Shown: positions 34,262 to 43,294 of the stretch, piece by piece
Layout: the number at the start of each line of letters is the position of its first letter
Position numbering within the stretch: position 1 is the first letter of the stretch
Source of the DNA: Bradyrhizobium rifense
Lineage (GTDB): Bacteria; Pseudomonadota; Alphaproteobacteria; Rhizobiales; Xanthobacteraceae
DNA: 64,000 nt
Assembly: GCF_008123425.1 (NCBI RefSeq)
Contig: NZ_VSSS01000084.1
Location: 1-64,000, forward strand
Reading direction: 5' to 3'
The notes under the pieces: model-generated
What the model was told of the DNA's origin: nothing
Seen by the model: only the letters and a program-made list of their open reading frames with translations
Databases searched by the model: none
Position numbers and translations under genes: made by a program

Positions 34262-34872
34262 TGATGAGCAATGCGCTCCCGCTACATTTCTTGGTGTGTC
34301 AGCGGCGAAGCCCGGGTCGTTTGCCTGCGCGGAGGCCGTGATCTTTGGCGCGCCGGACGCAACCCCGCATGTGCCCGGGCGCGCCAGTCATGCCGCGGGG
34401 CGCGCCCACCGCTTTTCGGGAGAGCACGAGACAAGAGGCCGAAGATTCTTCGTGTTGGGATTTTGCTCAGGACGGTCCTCTCCTGGATCGCGAGCTGAAA
34501 ATCATTGATCTCGGCTACCTTGCGACAGATCCGCAAACGCCGGAGGCGAACCGATCATTGATCACCTCCACGACATCTTCCATTGTGAACAGGCGTTGCC
34601 GTGCCTTTGCTGCGCGGCGGCGATGATTCCGTGCCCATTCCTTTCTTCGCGGGCTTCGAAGGGTTTGATCCGATCACCTTATTGCAGATCGATGCGCATC
34701 TTGACTGGCGTGACGAGCGCGCCGGTCTGAAGCATACCTTCTCGAGCACTATGCGCCGCGCCAGCGAAATGCCCTGGGTTGAACGCATCATCCAGGTCGG
34801 GCAACGGGGCATTGGCGGATCGCGCGCCAATGATCTTTCCGATGCCCGGGCCTGGGGCGTGACGTTGTGCCG
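34262..34872 (+). pseudogene. ureohydrolase (agmatinase-like), decayed second copy
   Basis: Three frames must be joined: 'APATFLGVSAAKPGSFACAEAVIFGAPDATPHVPG', then 'TAFRESTRQEAEDSSCWDFAQDGPLL' to 'EANRSLITSTTSSIV', then 'GGDDSVPIPFFAGFEGFDPITLLQIDAHLDWRDE' to 'RAWGVTL'. It is a close relative of 26928-27872, including the metal motifs, but is truncated after about 200 codons, so the 'DCDGLDP' motif is gone. After 34873 unrelated sequence follows, including a short tail 'YVTEGGHWKIRTLSAMPKPPPK' that may be the end of another lost gene. Confidence 0.8.
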
Positions 34873-35087
34873 CCTCTGTCCGGAACATGGCGAGCGGCGC
34901 GCCGTAGGCGCCTGAACGCGACCTACGTGACAGAGGGCGGGCATTGGAAAATCCGCACGCTGTCGGCGATGCCGAAACCGCCGCCGAAGTGACTGGACGG
35001 CGGCCAGTTATCGCCGGCGAAGCTCGCCGCCACTAGCCGACCTGATTGCAGGCAAGCCAGAGCGAATGTCGGGCTTACCGGCAGGTG

Positions 35088-35450
35088 TCAGAACCCGGAA
35101 TAGTAGTCGTTAACAGCTCTCGCACGTCCCGGGTCATTCCAGTTCCAATCGTTGTCATTGCCATATTTCGGTGCACCCTGGAGCCTGTCGGCGGTGAGAT
35201 TGGTCCGATACCCGCCGAGGCCCGTGTCGTACTTCAGCGACTGCCATGGCAACGGGTAGTGATCGTCTCCGATGCCCAGGAAGCCGCCGAAGCCAAGAAC
35301 CGCGTACGACACTTGGCCGCTGACCTTGTCGATCATGACGCGCTCGATCGAGCCGATCTTTTGAGCGTCGGCGCCATAGACGGCGGTGCCTTCGACCTTG
35401 TCGCTGCCGATCAGCGTTCCTGTTTCACGCCTTTCCGTTTCCATCGTCAT
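35088..35450 (-). CDS. PRC-barrel domain protein
   Basis: This 120-residue protein has a PRC-barrel: 'TGTLIGSDKVEGTAVYGADAQKIGSIERVMIDKVSGQVSYAVLGFGGFLGIGDDHYPLPWQ'. The Tyr/Asn/Asp-rich tail ('YGNDNDWNWNDPGR') is typical of rhizobial members. PRC proteins are small adaptor-like or stress proteins without known enzymatic role. Two ATGs 6 bp apart (35450, 35444) share an AGGAGG site. Confidence 0.82.
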   Translation of the reverse strand: MTMETERRETGTLIGSDKVEGTAVYGADAQKIGSIERVMIDKVSGQVSYAVLGFGGFLGIGDDHYPLPWQSLKYDTGLGGYRTNLTADRLQGAPKYGNDNDWNWNDPGRARAVNDYYSGF

Positions 35451-35652
35451 CCTCCTCCTGAAAGATCGATGCAAGACAAGTGCGATCGGCAGGTGCTCGT
35501 TCCTCCGCTCGCGCGTGCTGAGACCGCTTTCGGCCCGTCGCGCGTTTCTGGCTATTGCCAAGTCCAAGCCGGGACGTAGAATCCACGAAATTTCATAGCA
35601 CTCTTGAATTCGACGCTTCGGCGATTGCCTCACTGTTCTTTCTTCTGGGGTC

Positions 35653-35811
35653 GACGAGGTCTGCGAAAGCGTTTCCCGGGCCGAGACCGGCGCCCGTGCC
35701 CACGTGGCTTCTAAAATCCTGGAAGCCGCAACCAGGGGCGAGACATCTCAGGACCATCTCAAGCAGGTCGGCCGCCAAGCTCTCTCGCAAGCGCCAACCA
35801 TGTGGCGTTGA
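35653..35811 (+). pseudogene. C-terminal fragment of a small helical protein
   Basis: The frame 'DEVCESVSRAETGARAHVASKILEAATRGETSQDHLKQVGRQALSQAPTMWR' looks coding and helical, like small rhizobial hypotheticals, but an upstream stop leaves no usable ATG, GTG or TTG. It is either a truncated gene or one with an unrecognised upstream frameshift. Confidence 0.35.
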
Positions 35812-35830
35812 CCGGGCGTGGAGGGACGGG

Positions 35831-36259
35831 GTGAATTTCCAGGTCACGGTTCTGAAGATCCTAGTCAGCTACCCGGATGGATTTGCCGCAATGGCCGACC
35901 TGAAGCGCGACATGGCGATCCTGGCGACCAGCGGTCCCGACTGGAGCGATCGCACCAAGCGCTTGGCTGCGCGCGTGCCGGACCTCGAAATCTTTTCGCA
36001 AAACCTCGTCGAGCGCGAAAACGGCGGTTGGAAGATCACCGCCAAGGGCCGTGCCGCCCTGAATTTCATGGAAGCGCGATCTGGCGCTACCCAGGTGATG
36101 GAGAGGGGGCCGACCGAGAAGGTGGTGGATACGCCCGTGCCCGTTCTGCCGCAGCCCGCCGAGCGGGCGAAGCGGCGGCGGGAACGTCGCGAGCGCCGAC
36201 GCGAGGCTCGCGAGCGGGTGCGGGCGAACGCTTCCCAGGTCGCTGGCCGTGATGTCTGA
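35831..36259 (+). CDS. winged-helix-like hypothetical protein with basic tail
   Basis: The GTG at 35831 (MNFQVTVLKILVSYPDGFAAMADLKRDMAIL) is preferred over longer in-frame extensions because it follows GGGACGGG and begins the conserved part. The first 85 residues resemble a small winged-helix domain ('VTVLKILVSYPDGFAAMADLKRDM', '...NLVERENGGWKITAKGRAALNFM'). The C-terminal 40 residues are extremely Arg-rich (KRRRERRERRREARERVR). A DNA-binding role is plausible but unproven. Confidence 0.65.
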   Translation: MNFQVTVLKILVSYPDGFAAMADLKRDMAILATSGPDWSDRTKRLAARVPDLEIFSQNLVERENGGWKITAKGRAALNFMEARSGATQVMERGPTEKVVDTPVPVLPQPAERAKRRRERRERRREARERVRANASQVAGRDV

Positions 36260-36283
36260 TCCGGATCGTCTAGGCGCTCCGAG

Positions 36284-36405
36284 CTACGGCCATGCGACCA
36301 CCTGTCCGGCCATGACCAGCCGATCACGGCCGTTATCCTTGGCCGCATAGAGCGCGCGGTCGGCGGCCGTGAGCAGCGCAGGCACACTCGCTCGCGCCAT
36401 GGGCG
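36284..36405 (-). pseudogene. GGDEF (diguanylate cyclase) C-terminal remnant
   Basis: The frame reads 'ASVPALLTAADRALYAAKDNGRDRLVMAGQ', the last helix of a GGDEF domain ('ADxALYxAKxxGRNR'). The GGDEF active site itself is absent and upstream sequence to 36700 is not recognisable. Confidence 0.55.
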
Positions 36406-36718
36406 GGAACATTTGTGGCGCTCCCGAGCCCAGGGCGCGCGATGCGCGCTGGCGGGAAGCGGCGCGGTCGCGACCGCAACGGCTGTGTGAAGTCAGGCAC
36501 GACCGCCGCAGAGATGGTCGGACCACTGGCGCCTGTGGCGATCACGCTCACCCACCCTCCCGGCCAACTCCGTCGTCCGGCTAGAACCGGCCCGGCGGCC
36601 CGCGCGGCCGCCGACGCCCGCGTCGTGCCGACCAATCCCCCTGAAAGTCGAGCCGAAGCAAACGGGAACGGCCATTCGGTCTAGCCGTTGCTCCCCGACA
36701 ACGAAAGAGGACGGCGAC

Positions 36719-37120
36719 TTGAGTGCGAAGGACACTTTCATCGGAACGGCCAAGCAGGTCGTCGCAGAAATCGTTGGAGACGGTCGGCTTGCCGAAGAAG
36801 GTTCGCGCCAAGCCAGCGAGGGGAATCTCAAGCCGGACATAGATTCCGCCTCAAGTGGCTCTCCACCTGATGAGGTAGCGTCTAAGCCACCGCCGGGCAA
36901 TTCATTTCAATCGGAGCCAGCACACATGAACGAAAGCCGGTTCGCTTCTCTACTCGGCCTTGCCGCTCTGAAGGTATGGCCCGACCTGCCGCGGGATGCA
37001 CAGGAACGGCTATTCGCCGCCGCCGTGGACGACGGCGTCATCGCGAACGACCTGGCCGAGTTCCTGCACGACCGCCATCCCAGGACCGCGCACCCGCCCA
37101 AACCGACGCGCTTCGTTTAG
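36719..37120 (+). CDS. hypothetical protein with CsbD-like N-terminus
   Basis: Starting at a TTG (36719) with an AGAGGA site, the 133-residue frame begins 'MSAKDTFIGTAKQVVAEIVGDGRLAEEGSRQASEG', similar to CsbD stress proteins, and continues without a stop into 'MNESRFASLLGLAALKVWPDLPRDAQERLFAAAVDDGVIANDLAEFLHDRHP'. The second half could be a separate 64-aa gene starting at the ATG at 36926, a type I recall from rhizobia. A fusion or two-start locus is possible. Confidence 0.5.
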   Translation: MSAKDTFIGTAKQVVAEIVGDGRLAEEGSRQASEGNLKPDIDSASSGSPPDEVASKPPPGNSFQSEPAHMNESRFASLLGLAALKVWPDLPRDAQERLFAAAVDDGVIANDLAEFLHDRHPRTAHPPKPTRFV

Positions 37121-37151
37121 ACGGGGGCGTTCGCAAAAACTGGAGCATCCT

Positions 37152-37451
37152 ATGCTGCTGAAACTTGGAAAGCCGAAGATGCCACCCTCCGAGCCCCGCA
37201 GGGATCGGGAGCGCGAGATGCGGGAGGCCGTCATCGAAGACGCCGCTAAAACAGAAGGCAAGGACCGCGACGGGGGCAAGAAGAGCGGGTCCGGCCGCGG
37301 GACGAAGAGGATCACTCTCCCTCGCGGAAGGGCGGGCGACTCGGCGGCGCCGCGTCGGCCAAACGGCCGGCGGCGGAGCGTTCCCGTTCGGCGAAGAAGG
37401 CCGCGAAAACCAGAAAGCCGCGTGCCGCTTGATTCATTGAGGGAGATCTAG
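37152..37451 (+). CDS. basic hypothetical protein
   Basis: MLLKLGKPKMPPSEPRRDREREMREAVIEDAAKTEGKDRDGG... is highly charged. The last 40 residues in this frame are Arg/Pro-rich; another frame over the same bases ends in 'SAKRPAAERSRSAKKAAKTRKPRAA', which looks more like a histone-like tail, so a one-base shift near 37305 may be present. Function unknown. Confidence 0.4.
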   Translation: MLLKLGKPKMPPSEPRRDREREMREAVIEDAAKTEGKDRDGGKKSGSGRGTKRITLPRGRAGDSAAPRRPNGRRRSVPVRRRRPRKPESRVPLDSLREI

Positions 37452-37598
37452 ATGGGCGAAGTCGTCTACTTCATCGGAGCCTTCGTGCTGTTGACGGCAC
37501 TGATCTACGGCTCCCTGAGCTATCGCTATCGAAACCGCGCGTTGGACCGCGTGGCGGAGGAGATCACGCGCGAGCGGTATCGTAGAAATCAGACGTAG
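37452..37598 (+). CDS. 48-aa membrane peptide
   Basis: MGEVVYFIGAFVLLTALIYGSLSYRYRNRALDRVAEEITRERYRRNQT has one N-terminal membrane helix (residues 4-23) and a charged cytoplasmic tail. A GAGGGAGATCTAG ribosome site precedes the ATG. It follows the preceding stop directly and is 9 bp before the glutaredoxin-MauE gene. Confidence 0.65.
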   Translation: MGEVVYFIGAFVLLTALIYGSLSYRYRNRALDRVAEEITRERYRRNQT

Positions 37599-37607
37599 TG
37601 AGCGGAC

Positions 37608-38356
37608 ATGCTGGACCAGACGCGTACCAAATCCGCGGCGCTATACCGAATGGTAACGCCGGAGCACATCTGTCCGTTCGGCCTGAAGTCGCTCGATCTC
37701 CTGGAGCGCCTAGGGTTCGAAATTGAGGATCATCAGCTCAAGAGCCGAGCCGAGACTGATGCATTCATGGCCCACGAAGGCGTCGACACAACGCCCCAGA
37801 CCTTCATCGAGGGCAACCGAGTTGGTGGCTACGACGATCTCCGCCGCTACTTCCATGAACCGGTCGCAGATCCGGCTGCGACCAGCTATCAACCCGTCAT
37901 CGCGGTTTTTGCGACAGCGCTGGCGATGGCTCTGGCAGCGACTTGGGTCGCGAGCGGAACCTTGGCTACGCTGCGCACCGCAGAATGGTTCGTTGCCTTC
38001 AGCATGTGCATCCTGGCGATCCTGAAGCTGCGGGACCTCGAGACGTTCTCGAACATGTTCCTGGGTTACGATCTCTTGGCTCAGCGGTATTGCGATATGC
38101 GTACATCTACCCGTTTGGCGAGGTGATCGCCGGCGTCCTGATGATCGCAGGCGCCCCGCTGAAGTGGATCGCCATTCCGATGGCCTTTGTCATCGGCAGC
38201 ATCGGGGCAGTGTCGGTTTTCAAGGCGGTCTACGTGGATCGGCGCGAGCTCAAATGCGCTTGCGTCGGTGGCGACAGCAAGGTCCCTCTCGGCTTCATTT
38301 CGCTGACCGAGAACCTCATGATGGTGGCTATGGCCCTATGGATGGCGATTCGGTAA
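37608..38356 (+). pseudogene. glutaredoxin-MauE/DoxX fusion membrane protein, frameshifted
   Basis: The N-terminal 80 residues are glutaredoxin-like ('PEHICPFGLKSLDLLERLGFEIEDHQLK', 'TTPQTFIEGNRVGGYDDLRRYF'), with a single Cys in place of CxxC. Four membrane helices follow ('VIAVFATALAMALAATW', 'AEWFVAFSMCILAILKLRDLETF'). Near 38093 one base is gained or lost; the rest reads 'VRYAYIYPFGEVIAGVLMIAG' and 'RRELKCACVGGDSKVPLGFISLTENLMMVAMALW', ending at 38356. The MauE-like part with its 'CAC' motif suggests membrane thiol redox work. If the indel is an error the protein is about 249 aa. Confidence 0.75.
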
Positions 38357-38411
38357 TCGCCAAAGGCGGCCAGCAACGGCCATCAAGACCTCGTTGCCGT
38401 CTCTTGGTTGT

Positions 38412-40667
38412 CTACTCCGTCTCGGTGATCAGCTTGTCCAACGTGATGGGAAAGTCGCGGACGCGGCGTCCCGTCGCATTAAAGATCGCGTTGGCGACGG
38501 CCGCCGCCGTGCCCACGATCCCGATTTCTCCCAAGCCCTTGACGCCGAGCGGACTTACCTTGTCATCCGCCTCATCTACAAAGATGACCTCAATGTCGGA
38601 AATATCAGCGTGCGCGGGCACGTGATACTCCGCGAGGTTATGGTTCATGATCTTGCCCATGCGGTGGTCCGTCATGGCTTCCTCGTGCAGCGCCATGCCG
38701 ATGCCCATGACGACGCCGCCGAGAATCTGGCTACGCGCAGTTTTTGGGTTGATGATACGGCCGGCCGCTGCCGCGCAGACGATCTTCGGAATACGAACCA
38801 CACCGAGATCTTCGTCGACCCTTACCTCGGCGAACACGGCGGAGTGCGTGTAGCTGGTGTATTTCCGCATTTGCAGGAGGCTCGGGGATGCCTTGCCGCT
38901 TTCGACAATCTCCGAAAGGTCGGCTGCGTGCATGACCTCATCGATGGAAAGGCTGCGCGCATGGTCCCCATCGTGCGCGATACGGCCGCCAGCAAAGACT
39001 GTCCGCTCGTAGTCGGCGTCCGCGAGCGGCGAGTTGGTCATCGTCTTCGCGTATTTGAAGAGTGTCTGTTTGACGGCCTCGCAGGCCGCAAGCACTGCTG
39101 ATCCGTTGGATGCAGCCGTCCACGAGCCGCCTTCGACGGGAGAGGCTGGCAGCGTCGAATCGCCAATTCTTGGCGTGACGGACTCCAGCGGCAGACCGAG
39201 CGCATCGGCACCGATCTGAGCCAGAATTGTCCAGGTGCCGGTTCCGATATCGGAGGCCGCAGTGGAGACTTCGAGGCGCCCATCCGAAGTCAGTTTCGCC
39301 TGGGCGGTGGCCTTCATCAGAGATGCTTCCCACGTTCCAGTCGCCATCCCGAACCCAATCAGCTCGTGGCCGTCCTTCTGGGATCGAGGCATGGGGGAGC
39401 GCTTTGGCCAGCCGATCGCGCTCGCCCCGTCGCGATAGCACGACATTAGGGCCTTGGATGTGAACTGCTTCCCGGTGTTCTCGTCCTTGGACGCGAAATT
39501 GATCTCTCTGAATTGGAGGGGATCAATACCAACTTCATGACAAAGTTCGTCGATGGCGCACTCGATCGCATTGACGCCGACGGCCGCGCCCGGTGCCCGC
39601 ATGTCGCACGGTGTCGCGGTGTCGAGTTTTGCAAGACTGTAGCTGAGCTTGACGTTGTCGCAGTGGTACAACATGCCCGACCAGTTCACGATCGCTTCTT
39701 GGTAATCTTCATAATGGGAGGTCGCGGCCACGGCATCGTGCATGATCGACGTCAGCCTACCGGTTTCGTCGGCAGCCAGAGCAATCGCGTGGTAGGTATC
39801 GGGCCGGTGTCCGATGTAGAACATTTGCGATCGAGTGAGGACGACGCGCACAGATCGCTCGAGTTCGAGGCTCGCCATGACGGCGAAGAATAATTGCTGC
39901 TGGGGACGCAGCGCAGAGCCGAATGCACCGCCGACATAATGATTGATGACCTTGACGTTCCTGGACTTGAGGCCGAACACGGAAGTGACGTAACCTTGGC
40001 TGTTGTGAGATCCTTGGGTCTTTTCATAGATAGTCAGCTTTCCCGGTGCTTCGAACACGCAGGTCGTGCCGAACAGCTCCATCGGATTGTGATGTTCGGC
40101 ATTGATCCGGTACTCGCTGGAGATGCGGCAGGGCGACCTTTCGAAGGCTTCCTCGGCGTCGCCGCGGGGCGATGGCGGAGGCGGAATGCCACTGCGCTTC
40201 TCGGGCGGATCGTAGGCATCTGTACGCTTCATCTCGAGTTCTGTACAATGATCGCCGAGTTCGTACTCGGCACGGACGAGCGAGGCGGCGTCGCGCGCCA
40301 CTTCGAAACTATCCGAAACGACGAGTGCGATGGGTTGCCCGTCGAACAGGATTCGATCGGAGTGCAGGGGACGGAACGGATGACCCGGCGGAGCGACCTC
40401 GTCGCGCCATTTCCGGTCCAGCCATGCTGCGCTCCTCACGTTTTCATGGGTGAAGATACGGACAACGCCCGGAAGCGCTGCAGCACGCTTGGTATCCAGC
40501 GTCTTGATGCGCCCGACAGGGACTGTTGCCGAAACGATCACCCCGTACAGGAGATCCGGGGCTGGATATTCCGCGGCATAGCGCGCGCGCCCCGTGACTT
40601 TCAGCTCACCATCGACACGGCGTGTGGGTTTGCCGATCAGATCGTAGTTGGTTCGGTGCAATTCCAC
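38412..40667 (-). CDS. paoC: aldehyde oxidoreductase molybdenum-binding subunit (PaoC-like)
   Basis: This is the large subunit of a xanthine-oxidase-family enzyme, 751 residues. It shows 'YAAEYPAPDLLYGVIVSATVPVGRI' at the start, 'YVGGAFGSALRPQQQLFFAV', 'APGAAVGVNAIECAIDEL' and the catalytic Glu in 'GVKGLGEIGIVG' near the C-terminus. The best overall match in memory is E. coli PaoC (YagR), which oxidises aromatic aldehydes. The order paoA-paoB-paoC on the minus strand matches E. coli. The enzyme needs MCD-form cofactor. Confidence 0.88.
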   Translation of the reverse strand: MELHRTNYDLIGKPTRRVDGELKVTGRARYAAEYPAPDLLYGVIVSATVPVGRIKTLDTKRAAALPGVVRIFTHENVRSAAWLDRKWRDEVAPPGHPFRPLHSDRILFDGQPIALVVSDSFEVARDAASLVRAEYELGDHCTELEMKRTDAYDPPEKRSGIPPPPSPRGDAEEAFERSPCRISSEYRINAEHHNPMELFGTTCVFEAPGKLTIYEKTQGSHNSQGYVTSVFGLKSRNVKVINHYVGGAFGSALRPQQQLFFAVMASLELERSVRVVLTRSQMFYIGHRPDTYHAIALAADETGRLTSIMHDAVAATSHYEDYQEAIVNWSGMLYHCDNVKLSYSLAKLDTATPCDMRAPGAAVGVNAIECAIDELCHEVGIDPLQFREINFASKDENTGKQFTSKALMSCYRDGASAIGWPKRSPMPRSQKDGHELIGFGMATGTWEASLMKATAQAKLTSDGRLEVSTAASDIGTGTWTILAQIGADALGLPLESVTPRIGDSTLPASPVEGGSWTAASNGSAVLAACEAVKQTLFKYAKTMTNSPLADADYERTVFAGGRIAHDGDHARSLSIDEVMHAADLSEIVESGKASPSLLQMRKYTSYTHSAVFAEVRVDEDLGVVRIPKIVCAAAAGRIINPKTARSQILGGVVMGIGMALHEEAMTDHRMGKIMNHNLAEYHVPAHADISDIEVIFVDEADDKVSPLGVKGLGEIGIVGTAAAVANAIFNATGRRVRDFPITLDKLITETE

Positions 40668-40678
40668 TGAAGAGATCC

Positions 40679-41695
40679 CTAGCGAAAGGTCTTATCGGAT
40701 TGATCTTGCGGCGTGCCACGCGCGGCCTGCGTCAACGCGCGAACGATCGTGCGGCGCGCAAGCGCGATCTTGAAGTCGTTCTGTCCCTGACCCTTGGCAC
40801 CCCGGAGCGCCTCCTCGGCGAAGTGTCGGAAGCTGGCCTTGTTGACTTCCGCGCCGTGCAAGGTCTTTTCGAGGACCTTATTACGCCACGGCTTGTGCGC
40901 GACTCCGCCCATCGCCAGGCGAAGATCCGCTATCACGCCATCTTCCATCGTCATTCCGACGGCTACGGAAACCAGCGCGAAGGCGTAGGACAGTCGATCG
41001 CGAATCTTGAGGTAAGTGTGATGGCTGCCGAAATCGGTTGCAGGCAGGATGACCGCAGTCACGAGGTCACCCTGTTCCAGCGTGTTGTCGCGTTCAGGGG
41101 TCGTCTCCGGCAGCCGATGAAATTGCTCGAACGGTATCAGCCGGCGCCCTTTCACGCCCTCGACCTCGACTTCGGCATCGAGCGCAGCCAGCGCGATGCA
41201 CATGTCTGAAGGATGTACTGCGATGCAGCTCTCGCTTGCGCCGAAAATGGCGTGAATGCGATTGACGCCACCGATGGCACCGCAACCTGAGCCAGGCGTC
41301 CGCTTGTTGCAGGGGGTGGAGCTGTCGTAGAAATAGTAGCAGCGCGTCCGCTGGAGCAGATTGCCTCCGGTCGTCGCAGCGTTGCGAAGTTGTGGCGAGG
41401 CGCCCGCCAGAATCGCGCTCGCGAGCAGAGGGAACCGCTTCACGATCTGCGGGTGCCAGGCGAGGTCGCTGTTCGACACCAAGGCCCCGATCTTCAAGCC
41501 GCCGTTCTCTGTGTCCGCGACCTCTTTGAGCGGAAGACGGTTAATGTCGACGACGCGCGACGGCTTCGCGACATCGTACTTCATGAGGTCGACGAGATTG
41601 GTGCCGCCTGCCAGAACTCGTGCTTCAGCGGACTGTGCGAGCGCAGCGATGGCGTCAGCAATCGTATCCGCGCGCACATATTCGAAACGGTTCAT
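40679..41695 (-). CDS. paoB: aldehyde oxidoreductase FAD subunit (PaoB-like)
   Basis: The 338-residue FAD subunit has 'EARVLAGGTNLVDLMKYDVAKPSRVVDI' and 'NAATTGGNLLQRTRCYYFYDSSTPCNKRTPGSGC'; cysteines 119, 129 and 138 belong to the insert that gives PaoB its extra [4Fe-4S] cluster and separate it from ordinary XdhB proteins. It overlaps paoA by 4 nt and lies 11 bp before paoC. Confidence 0.88.
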   Translation of the reverse strand: MNRFEYVRADTIADAIAALAQSAEARVLAGGTNLVDLMKYDVAKPSRVVDINRLPLKEVADTENGGLKIGALVSNSDLAWHPQIVKRFPLLASAILAGASPQLRNAATTGGNLLQRTRCYYFYDSSTPCNKRTPGSGCGAIGGVNRIHAIFGASESCIAVHPSDMCIALAALDAEVEVEGVKGRRLIPFEQFHRLPETTPERDNTLEQGDLVTAVILPATDFGSHHTYLKIRDRLSYAFALVSVAVGMTMEDGVIADLRLAMGGVAHKPWRNKVLEKTLHGAEVNKASFRHFAEEALRGAKGQGQNDFKIALARRTIVRALTQAARGTPQDQSDKTFR

Positions 41696-42200
41696 TCTGC
41701 TGCTTTCCTGGATGTCGATTGTTCACCGAGGACGTCAGCGATGGCATCGGCAATGTTGGTGTAAGCACCGCAGCGGCAGATATTACCACTCATCTGCTCG
41801 CGGATGTCTGCTCTGGAGCGGATGTGTCCTTCCCGCATCAAGCCGACCCCGGAGCAGATCTGGCCCGGTGTGCAATAGCCGCACTGGAAGGCGTCGTGTT
41901 CGATGAAAGCGGCTTGTAACGGATGCAACTGGTTGCCGTCGGCCAATCCCTCAACCGTCGTGATCTCGGCTCCGTCGCGCGAAACGGCCAGAATGAGACA
42001 CGAGTTGACACGTTGTCCGTCGATCAGGACTGTGCATGCGCCGCACTGACCATGGTCGCACCCTTCTTCGAGCCGGTGAGGCCAAGCTGTTCCCGTAACA
42101 GATCGAGCAATGCGACCCAAGGAGGCAACGACAGCTCGTGGCGCGTCCCGTTAATCGTCAGAGCGACTCGGAAAGTCGGTGTAGAAGCTGAATCCCGCAC
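41692..42200 (-). pseudogene. paoA: aldehyde oxidoreductase [2Fe-2S] subunit (PaoA-like), frameshifted
   Basis: Both [2Fe-2S] clusters are encoded: 'CDHGQCGACTVLIDGQRVNSC' and 'CGYCTPGQICSGVG' with 'GNICRCGAYTNI'. One base is missing near 42062, just before 'CDHGQCGAC', so the N-terminal 'TFRVALTINGTRHELSLPPWVALLDLLREQLGLTGSKKG' lies in another frame. I start at GTG 42200 (GAGGG site), because an ATG at 42248 would overlap the candidate promoter. Unlike E. coli PaoA there is no Tat signal, so the complex would be cytoplasmic. If the indel is real, electron transfer from paoBC is lost. Confidence 0.8.
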
Positions 42201-42230
42201 AACGCCCTCACATGGAATAGGATTGAAATG

Positions 42231-42255
42231 AACCCGTTGGGTATCCACTCGTTCC
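42231..42255 (-). promoter_or_regulatory. EcfG-like promoter for pao operon
   Basis: On the minus strand GGAAC (42255-42251), a 16-nt spacer and GGTT (42234-42231, one mismatch to CGTT) lie 30 bp upstream of the GTG start I prefer for paoA. Confidence 0.45.
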
Positions 42256-42356
42256 TAGCGTCGGCGAGCGCGGAGTTCGGGGAATAGGTGAGTGGGAACC
42301 GGGCTGGGAAAGCCTTGGCGCAAGTGTCTTGCGCCGAGCCCGTCCTTATCGGCACC

Positions 42357-43178
42357 TCAACGAAGAACTCCCGCAGGATGGCTGAATATTTCGAAATCAC
42401 TTCCGCGTGCGATTCCGATCAACGTCACCTGGGCAGCTTGAGCGGTGCGAATTGCGAGCGCAGTTGGCGCGGAGACTGCGATGACGATTCCGGCATCGAT
42501 CGCAGCGGCCTTTTGCACCATCTCGACCGATATGCGGCTCGTGAGAATGACGGCGCCGGTGCGGCCTGAAATGCCCTCCGATGCCAGCGCGCCAGCTAGC
42601 TTGTCGAGCGCGTTGTGGCGCCCGACGTCCTCGCGCAGGATCATGTCATGATCGCCGGGTCGAAAAAGGCCGGCGGCGTGAGTAGCGCGGGTCGCGCGGT
42701 TCAAAACTTGAGCTTCGCCAAGGCTTTCGATCGACATCCGGATCTGTTCCGGCGTGAGGCTGATCCGTCGCTCAACGGGGCGGCGTGTCCGGTTGGCCTC
42801 AGCGAGGCTTTCGATGCCGCATAAGCCGCAGCCTGTCGGGCCAATCAGTCGCCGGCGCCGATCCTTCAGGAGACGCCCCGCACCCGGGCTCAACCAGGTT
42901 CGGACCTCGATGCCGTCCAGACCGGGAACGACCGACAGTTCTTCGATCTCGCCAACATCTTCGATAATTCCTTCCGTCAGACTGAACCCGAGCGCGAGGT
43001 CGGTCAAATCGGATGGCGTGGCCATCAAGATGGCGACAGTTGTTCCGTCGTAGACCAGCGCGACGGGGGATTCCTCGGCCACCACCCGTTCGTCCTGCGT
43101 CCCGTTCGCGGTCAGGCGCGGCAGTTTGACTGTCGATTCGTGCGCGCGCTCGCGCAGCGGGAAGTGGGAGCCGTGCAT
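42357..43178 (-). CDS. fdhD: formate dehydrogenase accessory sulfurtransferase FdhD
   Basis: FdhD passes sulfur from a cysteine desulfurase to the molybdenum cofactor of formate dehydrogenases. The 273-residue protein has the sulfur-carrying 'CGLC' (Cys117, Cys120) in 'GPTGCGLCGIESL', 'ALGFSLTEGII' and 'REDVGRHNALDKLAGAL'. The ATG at 43178 is the only one near the conserved start. It diverges from the YdeP-type molybdoenzyme gene, its presumed client. Confidence 0.92.
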   Translation of the reverse strand: MHGSHFPLRERAHESTVKLPRLTANGTQDERVVAEESPVALVYDGTTVAILMATPSDLTDLALGFSLTEGIIEDVGEIEELSVVPGLDGIEVRTWLSPGAGRLLKDRRRRLIGPTGCGLCGIESLAEANRTRRPVERRISLTPEQIRMSIESLGEAQVLNRATRATHAAGLFRPGDHDMILREDVGRHNALDKLAGALASEGISGRTGAVILTSRISVEMVQKAAAIDAGIVIAVSAPTALAIRTAQAAQVTLIGIARGSDFEIFSHPAGVLR

Positions 43179-43294
43179 GATGTCCGTCCAGCGACGACGT
43201 ATCGACGCGCAAGCTGATGCAATGTTCCTGTCGCGGAGGAACCAGCGACGCCACCTCCGGTTTCCCGTTGGGGACTGGCAATCGAGGGCTCGCC

